Below are positions 35,896 to 42,726 of a stretch of DNA of 64,000 nt, in pieces. This DNA is from Salinispora tropica CNB-440 (GTDB lineage: Bacteria; Actinomycetota; Actinomycetes; Mycobacteriales; Micromonosporaceae), in NCBI RefSeq assembly GCF_000016425.1, contig NC_009380.1, positions 248,001-312,000 on the forward strand. Reading direction: 5' to 3'. Both the position numbers and the translations under genes were made by a program. The notes beneath the pieces are model-generated. The model made no database searches. It was given only the letters and a program-made list of their open reading frames with translations, and was not told the origin of the DNA. Numbering within the stretch: the first letter of the stretch is position 1; each line of letters begins with the position of its first letter.

Positions 35896-36906
35896 TTGAC
35901 GGCTGTCCTGGAAATCGAAGGTCTCCAAAAGACCTACCGCAGCCGAAGCCGAAGGCGGGGCACCCGCAACGCGCTCGACGGCTTCGACATGTGGGTGGAG
36001 GCGGGCCAGGTGCACGGCTTCCTCGGCCCGAACGGGTCGGGCAAGACGACCACCCTCCGTACGCTGCTCGGCCTCATCCGGCCCGACGGCGGCCGGATGA
36101 GACTGCTCGGGCACGAGGTGCCGGCCGACCTGTCCACGGTCGCCGGTCAGGTCGGTGCAGTCGTCGAGAGCCCGCAGTTCTTCCCACACTTCACTGCTCG
36201 GGACATGCTCTCCCTGCTGGCAACCGCGGGCGAGGTCCGCTCCCACCGGGTCGACGAGGTGCTGGAGCTGGTGGGGCTGCGAGACCGGTCCCGGGAGCGG
36301 GTGAAGACCTACTCGCTCGGCATGAAGCAACGGTTGGCTGTCGCCTCCGCCCTGCTGAAGGAGCCGCGACTGTTGATCCTGGATGAGCCCGCCAACGGAC
36401 TGGACCCGGGTGGCATCCGGGAGATGCGGTCGTTGGTGCGGAACCTGGCCGAATCCGGCACCACGGTGCTGCTCTCCAGCCACATCCTCGCCGAGATCCA
36501 ACTGATCTGTGACTCGGTCACGATCATCTCGTTGGGCCGCCGGGTCGCGTTCGGCCCGGTGGAGAAGGTGCTGGCGGCCCACTCGGCCAGCGCTGTCCGG
36601 GTACGCCTGGAGAGGGTGGCCGACCTGCCGGAGGCGAGCGAGGCGCTGACCCGGGCCGGGTTCCGCGTGACCCGGGAACCGGACCACCTGATGCTCACCG
36701 GGGTGGAGGAAGCCGCCATGGTGACCCGCCTCCTCGCCGGTCATGGCCTGTACGTCAGTGAGCTGGTCTGGGTCGACGCCGATCTGGAGAGTGTCTTCCT
36801 CGAGCTGACCGCCACCGTGCCGGCCCCCGGCCAAAGCCGGCAGGTCGACCAGTCCGTCAGGCCCGCGGCGGTGGGTCCCAGCAGCACAGGAGGGTGGGGC
36901 GCGTGA
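35896..36906 (+). CDS. ABC exporter ATPase (ABC-2 type system)
   Basis: 336-aa ATPase with one nucleotide-binding domain: Walker A GPNGSGKTTT, signature YSLGMKQRLAVA, Walker B LLILDEPANGLD and H-loop SSHILAE. A 90-residue C-terminal extension of the bacitracin-type (BcrA) ATPases follows. The start is taken as TTG 35896, which has an excellent GGGGGAGG ribosome site; the GTG at 35866 is possible but has none. It is coupled to the permease gene by a GTGA overlap. It likely exports or protects against an antimicrobial or lipid substrate. Confidence 0.88.
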   Translation: MTAVLEIEGLQKTYRSRSRRRGTRNALDGFDMWVEAGQVHGFLGPNGSGKTTTLRTLLGLIRPDGGRMRLLGHEVPADLSTVAGQVGAVVESPQFFPHFTARDMLSLLATAGEVRSHRVDEVLELVGLRDRSRERVKTYSLGMKQRLAVASALLKEPRLLILDEPANGLDPGGIREMRSLVRNLAESGTTVLLSSHILAEIQLICDSVTIISLGRRVAFGPVEKVLAAHSASAVRVRLERVADLPEASEALTRAGFRVTREPDHLMLTGVEEAAMVTRLLAGHGLYVSELVWVDADLESVFLELTATVPAPGQSRQVDQSVRPAAVGPSSTGGWGA

Positions 36907-37916
36907 GTCTCTACCGTGCGGAACTACGCCGGCTGGTGCTGCGGCGCCTCACCCGCTGGGTGACAGTGCTGGGCCTGGTGGTGTTGGCAACGGTGGCCGT
37001 CGGGGTCTTTCTGTCGAACCAGAAGATCGACGACGCGGCCTGGGCCAAGGCCGAGGTGACCGCCGAGCAACACTGGCAGCAGCAGGTGCGCTCGACCGAA
37101 CAGTTTCGGGCGGAGTGCGAGCAGGCGGCGATCCGGGGCGAACAGGTGGGTAGCTTCCCCTCGGACTGCTCCGAGATCACACCCCCACCCCGGGATGCCG
37201 TTTCGGCGGACCTGTTCCTGGCGAGCACCTTCGACTTCCGGGAAAGCTTCGGCCAGACGCTGACCGCGCTCGCGGCGACCCTCGCCCTGGTCGGTTTCGT
37301 GGTGGGCTCCTCCTTCGTGGGGGCCGAGTGGAACACCGGCGGCATGATGACCATGCTGCTCTGGCGGCCGAAGCGGGTCACCGTCCTGCTGACCAAGCTG
37401 GCCGCCCTCCTCACCGGGCTGTTGGCGTTGGCGGTCTCCACGACGGTGCTCTGGTTCGGCAGCTTCTGGCTGATCGGCACGACCCGCGGCACCACCGAAG
37501 GGATGACCACCGGCGCCTGGCAGTCCTTCGCCCTGACCGGCCTGCGTGGTGTGGTGCTTGCCCTGGTCGTCGCCGCGCTCGGCTTCGGGCTGGCCTCGCT
37601 CGGCCGACACACCGCGATGGCGCTGGGCGGCGTGATCGGGGTGACGGTGGTCGGGCAGTTTGGTCTCGCCGTGCTGCTCAGGCTGACCGGAGCGACGTTC
37701 GTTGAGGCGTGGCTGCTCCCCACCTACCTGTTCGCCTGGATGAACAAGGAGGTCATCCTGAACGACTGGACGGTGTGTCAGTACAACGCCTTCGGTCTGT
37801 GTGAACCGGCGACCCTGACCCTCACCTGGCAGCATTCGTTCGGGCTGCTCGCGGCTGGGCTGGTGCTCATCCTCGGCGGTGCGTGCTGGGCGATGCGTCG
37901 GCGGGACATCTCCTGA
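36903..37916 (+). CDS. ABC-2 type permease
   Basis: 337-aa membrane subunit with about six helices. The first helix is at residues about 18-38 (VTVLGLVVLATVAVGVFLSN). A roughly 130-residue extracytoplasmic loop holds two Cys residues (AECEQAAIRG, SDCSEI) that could form a disulfide, and five helices follow, including VGFVVGSSFVGAEWNTGGMM. The GTG at 36903 is fixed by the GTGA overlap with the ATPase gene, with AGGAGGG before it. It pairs with the ATPase as an exporter; the substrate is unknown. Confidence 0.88.
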   Translation: MSLYRAELRRLVLRRLTRWVTVLGLVVLATVAVGVFLSNQKIDDAAWAKAEVTAEQHWQQQVRSTEQFRAECEQAAIRGEQVGSFPSDCSEITPPPRDAVSADLFLASTFDFRESFGQTLTALAATLALVGFVVGSSFVGAEWNTGGMMTMLLWRPKRVTVLLTKLAALLTGLLALAVSTTVLWFGSFWLIGTTRGTTEGMTTGAWQSFALTGLRGVVLALVVAALGFGLASLGRHTAMALGGVIGVTVVGQFGLAVLLRLTGATFVEAWLLPTYLFAWMNKEVILNDWTVCQYNAFGLCEPATLTLTWQHSFGLLAAGLVLILGGACWAMRRRDIS

Positions 37917-37925
37917 CGCCGGTCA

Positions 37926-37947
37926 GCGGGGAACCGGCAAGCCCCGC
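37926..37947 (+). terminator. Short hairpin after the ABC-2 exporter genes
   Basis: GCGGGG (37926-37931) and CCCCGC (37942-37947) with a 10-nt loop, 10 bp after the permease stop. Moderately stable, with no T-run. Confidence 0.35.
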
Positions 37948-38062
37948 GACGAGCTCTCGCCGCGCCGCCCGGCCAGCCGTCCCGTGCGGCCGGCCGAGCG
38001 GCGCACTAGGCTGAGGCACCCGGGTCGGCCTCGCCGGGCCGACCGCCCTCGCGAGGAGTGTC

Positions 38063-38500
38063 ATGCCACCCGACACCGCCCCGACCGCCGCCGAATCCTC
38101 CGGTGACGGGCGGTCTGGCGACGGGCGTGGGCGCTCCGTCGTACCGCCGCCCCGGTCGGCGCCCGAGGCGGAGGCCGTTGCGTCGGCCGACCGTGAGCCG
38201 GACGTCGCGGGGGCAGACGGTGGTGCGCCGTCGGCCGTGGCCGCGCCGGGGGAAGCTGTCGGCTCGCCCACCGGGCTGACCGGGCGAGAGCGAGACATTC
38301 TCGATTTCGAGCAGCAGTGGTGGCGGCATCCGGGCGCCAAGGAGCAAGCCATCCGGGACCGGTTCGGCTGCACCGCCACCCGCTACTACCAGCTGCTGAA
38401 CGCGTTGCTGGACAACCCGGCAGCCCTGGCGGCCGAGCCGCTCCTGGTGGGCCGGCTTCGTCGCCTGCGCTCAGCCCGAGCCCACGGCCGACGTCGCTGA
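38063..38500 (+). CDS. DUF3263 domain protein
   Basis: 145-aa protein. The first 75 residues are Ala/Pro/Asp-rich and disordered. The last 70 are the actinobacterial DUF3263 domain: LTGRERDILDFEQQWWRHPG, then REQ-like KEQAIRDRFGCTATRYYQLL, a helix-turn-helix-like arrangement, ending in a basic tail. GAGGAG upstream supports the ATG. DUF3263 proteins are small and widespread in actinobacteria, and are likely DNA-binding given the HTH-like pattern, but are uncharacterised. A perfect hairpin follows the stop codon directly. Confidence 0.85.
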   Translation: MPPDTAPTAAESSGDGRSGDGRGRSVVPPPRSAPEAEAVASADREPDVAGADGGAPSAVAAPGEAVGSPTGLTGRERDILDFEQQWWRHPGAKEQAIRDRFGCTATRYYQLLNALLDNPAALAAEPLLVGRLRRLRSARAHGRRR

Positions 38501-38522
38501 GGGGCCGGCGACGGCCGGCCCC
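38501..38522. terminator. Perfect 9-bp terminator hairpin after DUF3263 gene
   Basis: GGGGCCGGC (38501-38509) and GCCGGCCCC (38514-38522) with a 4-nt loop, starting at the base after the TGA stop and ending 8 bp before the convergent small-membrane-protein stop. It can serve both directions. Confidence 0.75.
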
Positions 38523-38530
38523 ATGTCGGG

Positions 38531-38746
38531 TCAGCGCTTTTCGTGCATGCGCAGGCCGTTGCCGATGGCGAAGAAGGTCGGAGCCCACTCGCCGATGAAG
38601 ATCCCCCAGCGGTCGGCGCGGGCCATGCCGGCCCGTTCCAGGTGCTTGGAGAGGAACCAACTGCCAAACGATAGGCCAATGCTTACGAAACCCGCGAGAT
38701 AGGCGTGCTCCGCTCGAAAGCCGGTCTCGTGCAAGCGCTGCAACAT
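38531..38746 (-). CDS. Small membrane protein (71 aa)
   Basis: 71-aa protein with two hydrophobic stretches: HAYLAGFVSIGLSFGSWFLS (residues about 14-33) and RWGIFIGEWAPTFFAIGNGL (46-65). It would be a two-helix inner-membrane protein. ATG 38746 follows AGGGGGA at good spacing, which supports a real gene; the enclosing long ORF to 39457 is a shadow. The sequence has the look of a conserved actinobacterial small protein, but I cannot assign a family or role. Confidence 0.75.
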   Translation of the reverse strand: MLQRLHETGFRAEHAYLAGFVSIGLSFGSWFLSKHLERAGMARADRWGIFIGEWAPTFFAIGNGLRMHEKR

Positions 38747-38963
38747 CCGCGATCCCCCTGTCGCAAACGGTCGGCTCGTGCCACGGAAGCCCGGCGGGCC
38801 ACCAGTGTTGACGCTACCTTCTGCCGTGGTGGGGGACCGGGAATTCGGCAACGGAGGGTGAGGAGTATTCGGATAGGGCCGACTGGCTGATCCCTTCGTC
38901 CAGATCGTCAGTCCGCACCGACTTGGCTGGACGCTCACCGATGAGCCCGGCAGACTCCCTGAC

Positions 38964-39473
38964 GTGGCGAGTGATGTGCGGTTGGAGCCGGTGAGTGAGC
39001 GCAACCTCGAGTCGTTGCTCTCTGTAGCTGCCGCGGAGGCGGATCCGACCGATGTCATGCCGCCGGTCGAGGCTCCGGCCGGCTGGTCGCATGCCCGGCG
39101 GGAGGCGTTCCGCGAGTTCCACCGGGCCAGCTTCGCCGGGTTGCCGGGCCCGACCCGCACCCGGATGTACGCCGTCCTGGCCGCCGGTGAGGTCGTCGGG
39201 GTGATCCGGATGACTCGCTGTGACGAGCCGGAAGTGGTCGAGACCGGTCTGTGGCTGGGGCGTTCGGCCCGGGGTCGGGGGATCGGGTCGGCCGCGCTCC
39301 GGGAACTACTCAACAGGGCCGCCGCGGTCGGCATGCGCCGGGTGGTCGCGGCGACCACCCCCGACAACCGGGGTGCGCTCTCCGTTCTCACCACCTGCGG
39401 CGCGAGACTGCGCGAGACGGATGGCCAGGTCCACGCTGAGCTGTCGCTGGATGCCACGCCACCTGCTCGCTGA
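38964..39473 (+). CDS. GNAT-family N-acetyltransferase
   Basis: 169-aa acetyltransferase. The acetyl-CoA-binding motif A is LGRSARGRGIGSAALRELLN (R-G-x-G-x-G/A type), followed by the motif B segment RRVVAATTPDNRGALSVLTT and a C-terminal GARLRETDGQ. GTG 38964 (VASDVRLEPVSERN) gives a typical N-terminus. The best homology class is RimJ/RimL-like; the substrate is unknown. It converges with the Cdc48-like gene. Confidence 0.85.
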   Translation: MASDVRLEPVSERNLESLLSVAAAEADPTDVMPPVEAPAGWSHARREAFREFHRASFAGLPGPTRTRMYAVLAAGEVVGVIRMTRCDEPEVVETGLWLGRSARGRGIGSAALRELLNRAAAVGMRRVVAATTPDNRGALSVLTTCGARLRETDGQVHAELSLDATPPAR

Positions 39474-39524
39474 CGTTCATCGCGTACGCGACCTGAGTCT
39501 CTTGGGTCGCTCGCCCAACCGGAG

Positions 39525-41777
39525 TCACTGGGCGGCGTACGCGGCCAGCCAAGCGACCTGGGCCGGGTCCAGGGAGGGGCGTACGCGGGCGCGGGCGACC
39601 GCGACGTGGGCGGTGGTCACCGTCGCCGCGGCGAGCGATTCGCGCATCGCGGCGAGCACCGCCTCCCGGACCAGCGCCGCGCAGTCCGCGGCGGAGAAGC
39701 CGTCCAGGTCTCCGGCGAGCGCGCCGAGGTCCACCTCCGGCGCCAGCGGCACGGTGCGGGACGCCGCCCGCAGGATCTCCGCGCGTCCCGCCTCGTCTGG
39801 TGGCGGGACGTAGACCAACCGCTCCATCCGGCCGGGGCGCAGGAGGGCCGGGTCGACCAGGTCTGGCCGGTTGGTCGCCCCGACCACAACCACGTTGCGT
39901 AAAGACTCCACTCCGTCCAGTTCGGTGAGGAGGGCGGCCACCACCCGGTCGGCGGTACCGCCGTCGGTGGCCTGACCGCGTACCGGCGCCAGCGCGTCCA
40001 CCTCGTCCAGGAAGACCAGCGTCGGCGCGGCCTCGCGGGCCCGGCGGAACAGCTCGCGTACCGCGCGCTCACTCTCGCCCACCCACTTCGACAACAGTTC
40101 GGCGCCCTTCACGGAGAGCACGTTCGCCCGGCCCGAACCGGCCAACGCAGTCACCAGGTACGTCTTGCCGCAGCCCGGCGGGCCGTAGAGCAGGACCCCG
40201 CGGGGCGGCTGCACCCCGAGCCGCGCGAAGGTGCCCGGATAGGTGAGGGGCCACAACACCGACTCGGTCAGGGTCTGTTTGACCTCGGTCAGGTCTCCCA
40301 CGTCGTCGAGGGTCACCGACGCGAGCTCCAGGGTCGACGCGGTCATCGTGGTCGGGCGGACCACCGCCAGCGCCGCGTCCAGGTCGGCCATCGTCATACT
40401 GGGCCGCTCCACCGTCTTCTGTCGCAGGGCGGCGCGGACACCCGCTTCGCGGATCAGCGCGGCCAGGTCGGCGGCGACGAAACCGGGCGTACGCGCCGCG
40501 ACCTCGTCCAGTCGTACGTCCTCGGCGAGCGACACCTGTCGGGTCAGCACCTCAAGCTGTTCCTGGCGCAGGGCGGCGTCCGGGAGCGGGATGCTGACCC
40601 GTAGCGAGAGCAGGTCCGGGGTACGCAGGGCGGGATCCACGGCGTCGAGGCGGCTGGTGGTGCACACCACGGCGGCCCCGGCCGCGACGGTCTCGGCGAC
40701 CACCTGGCGGAAGACGGTGGTCACCGGGCCGGGCGCGGCTGCCGGGGCGAGCGCCTCCACGTCAGTGACCAGCAGGACGGCCGGTCCGTCGGTGCGTACC
40801 GCGGCGGCGGCGGCCCGCAGCCGTTCGGCGGCGGCCGAGTTGGTCAACGCGGCAAGCTCTGGCCCCCAGACCGGCCGGACCCGTGCGCCGACCTGGGCGG
40901 CGACCGCGCGCACGAGCGCGGACTTGCCGGACCCGGCCGGCCCGTCGAGCAGTACGCCGAGCGCCACCGTGGTGCCGAGTCGGCGCAGCACCGCACCGTG
41001 GTGGAAGCCGAGGTCGAGCAGCTCGGTCAGGTCCTCGGCCTGGGCCCGTAGCCCCGGTAGCTCCTCCACGGTGGGCGTCACCGGGTCGGTTGTTCCGGCT
41101 GGCTCCGCATCCCGTGCCCCGGCGGCCCGGGGTTGGCGAGGGTCCCCGGCGGCGGAGGGCGCCCGGGGCGTCGCCTGGTCGTGGGTGGCGGGGCCGTGCT
41201 CCCACCCGACGGTGGTCTCCATCGTGACCAGCGTGGCCGACGCCGGCGTGGCGGCGGTGACGGTGAGCAGGGCGCTGGTCCAGGCGTAGCCGACACGGTT
41301 GGCCAGGCTCTGTCGGGCCGCCGTCAGGAGGCCGCGTAACGCCGTGTCGGACAGCACCTCCTGAGGCAGCACCTCCTGGGGCAGCAGCGAGACGTCGTCA
41401 CCGGTGGTGACCACCTTGCCGAGTAGCGCGAGCCGGAGCAGCTCCGGGGAGACCGCCGAGACCACCTGCGGTGCGCCGGTGAGCACCACCCGGGTGGCGG
41501 CGGTGACGGGGGTTGGGCCGACGGTGACCTCACCGCCGTCGCGGAGGCCGAGGTTGCCCAGCGTCAGGTCATCGGCGTAGAGCAGGCCGGGGATGGCCTC
41601 CGGCTCACTCTCCGCGGCGAGTGCGGCGGTGACCCGCCGGCCGGCCAGCCGGACCGGGTCGCCGGGGCGTATGCCGAGCGCGGTGAGCACCTCCGGGTGC
41701 AGCCGCACGATGCCCCGTCGGGCGTCGAGCGCGGCCGGCTGCCGGCTGGCGGTGAGTATGAGTTCCGATCCCCCCAC
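39525..41777 (-). CDS. Cdc48/p97-like double AAA ATPase
   Basis: 750-aa actinobacterial homologue of Cdc48/VAT. An N domain (1-180, double-psi-barrel-like: RGIVRLHPEVLTALGIRPGD) is followed by a disordered linker (195-235), D1 (about 240-470) and D2 (485-750). D2 is complete: Walker A 532-539, LVFLDE (D591, E592), pore loop KGAELLSKWVGESE, and [18 protein letters not shown] with arginine finger. D1 keeps Walker A (279-286), but Walker B is LLVTDV (Val at the Glu position) and its finger region reads RTPDLLS, so D1 probably binds but barely hydrolyses ATP. GTG start. It likely unfolds proteins. Confidence 0.92.
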   Translation of the reverse strand: MGGSELILTASRQPAALDARRGIVRLHPEVLTALGIRPGDPVRLAGRRVTAALAAESEPEAIPGLLYADDLTLGNLGLRDGGEVTVGPTPVTAATRVVLTGAPQVVSAVSPELLRLALLGKVVTTGDDVSLLPQEVLPQEVLSDTALRGLLTAARQSLANRVGYAWTSALLTVTAATPASATLVTMETTVGWEHGPATHDQATPRAPSAAGDPRQPRAAGARDAEPAGTTDPVTPTVEELPGLRAQAEDLTELLDLGFHHGAVLRRLGTTVALGVLLDGPAGSGKSALVRAVAAQVGARVRPVWGPELAALTNSAAAERLRAAAAAVRTDGPAVLLVTDVEALAPAAAPGPVTTVFRQVVAETVAAGAAVVCTTSRLDAVDPALRTPDLLSLRVSIPLPDAALRQEQLEVLTRQVSLAEDVRLDEVAARTPGFVAADLAALIREAGVRAALRQKTVERPSMTMADLDAALAVVRPTTMTASTLELASVTLDDVGDLTEVKQTLTESVLWPLTYPGTFARLGVQPPRGVLLYGPPGCGKTYLVTALAGSGRANVLSVKGAELLSKWVGESERAVRELFRRAREAAPTLVFLDEVDALAPVRGQATDGGTADRVVAALLTELDGVESLRNVVVVGATNRPDLVDPALLRPGRMERLVYVPPPDEAGRAEILRAASRTVPLAPEVDLGALAGDLDGFSAADCAALVREAVLAAMRESLAAATVTTAHVAVARARVRPSLDPAQVAWLAAYAAQ

Positions 41778-41970
41778 CTACCGAACCCTAGCCGGTGCGA
41801 GGAAGGATCTCGGTGAACGCTGCGGTGGCGCAACGGCCGTCGTGATGTCCCGGTCGTCGCTGGTTCTCGCCACCCTCCCTTTGCCGAACCGGCAAGGATG
41901 TTTGCGGCTTCGCGTTGCGCTGCCGGAGGCTGGCACTTCCACGTAATCCGGTATTTGCCAGAGGAATGTG

Positions 41971-42606
41971 ATGACTGACTTCGACGCCTTCTTCAACGTT
42001 GACTACTGGGACCAGCGATACAGTGAGACCGGGCAGGTGTGGAGCGGCGAGCCCAACCCCGTGCTCGTTGCGGAGGTCGCTCCCCTTGCACCGGGTACGG
42101 CCCTGGAGGTGGGCTGTGGCGAAGGCGCGGACGCCATGTGGCTGGCCGGACAGGGCTGGCAGGTCACCGGCGTGGACTTCTCCGCGCAGGCCCTCTCCCG
42201 TGCCGCCGAGCGCGTACCCGCCTCCCTGGCCGAGCGTCTGAGGTGGCAGCGAGCGGATATTCGCGACTGGCAGCCCGACGATGGCCCCCGCTATGACCTG
42301 GTATCCACGTCCTTCCTGCATTTCTCCGGGGCACTGCGGCGAAGGGTGTTCGCCACGCTCGCCACCCGGGTGGCCCCGGACGGCCACCTGCTGATCGTTG
42401 GGCACCACCCCAGCGACCTGGACACCGCCATGCCCCGACCGCCGGAACCCGACCTGTTCTACACGGCCGACGAGTTGGCGCAGGCCCTGCCCGCCCGCGA
42501 CTGGGAGGTGCGTACCCGGGCCGCCCGTCCACGCGACGCCACCACACCGGACGGCACGCCGGTGACCATCCACGACACCGTGCTCACCGCCCGCCGCGTC
42601 CAGTGA
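41971..42606 (+). CDS. SAM-dependent methyltransferase (class I)
   Basis: 211-aa Rossmann methyltransferase. It begins FNVDYWDQRYSETGQVWSGE, a pattern of TPMT/tellurite-resistance-type methyltransferases. The SAM loop is ALEVGCGEGADAMWLAGQGW, motif II is VTGVDFSAQALSRAAERV, and the post-motif is YDLVSTSFLHFSG. GAGG at 41961 favours ATG 41971 over GTG 41968. It is divergent from the AAA gene and monocistronic, with a hairpin after the stop. The substrate is unknown. Confidence 0.88.
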   Translation: MTDFDAFFNVDYWDQRYSETGQVWSGEPNPVLVAEVAPLAPGTALEVGCGEGADAMWLAGQGWQVTGVDFSAQALSRAAERVPASLAERLRWQRADIRDWQPDDGPRYDLVSTSFLHFSGALRRRVFATLATRVAPDGHLLIVGHHPSDLDTAMPRPPEPDLFYTADELAQALPARDWEVRTRAARPRDATTPDGTPVTIHDTVLTARRVQ

Positions 42607-42615
42607 CGAAGGCAG

Positions 42616-42655
42616 CACCGGGTCGGGCCCAGCCCGCTGGGGCGACGGCCCGGTG
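42616..42655 (+). terminator. Hairpin after the methyltransferase gene
   Basis: CACCGGG (42616-42622) pairs with CCCGGTG (42649-42655), with a further GC-rich inner fold between them. TTGTT follows. Confidence 0.5.
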
Positions 42656-42726
42656 TTGTTCGCCAAAGGTGGGCGTTCTGCGTTCACTCAGGCAATCCTC
42701 AGCTTTCGCCCCGTAGCGTGTGCCGC

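Noticed and set aside
34927..36834. 635-codon minus-strand ORF over the DeoR and ABC ATPase genes
   Set aside because: Shadow ORF with no domain; both plus-strand genes have full family motifs and ribosome sites.
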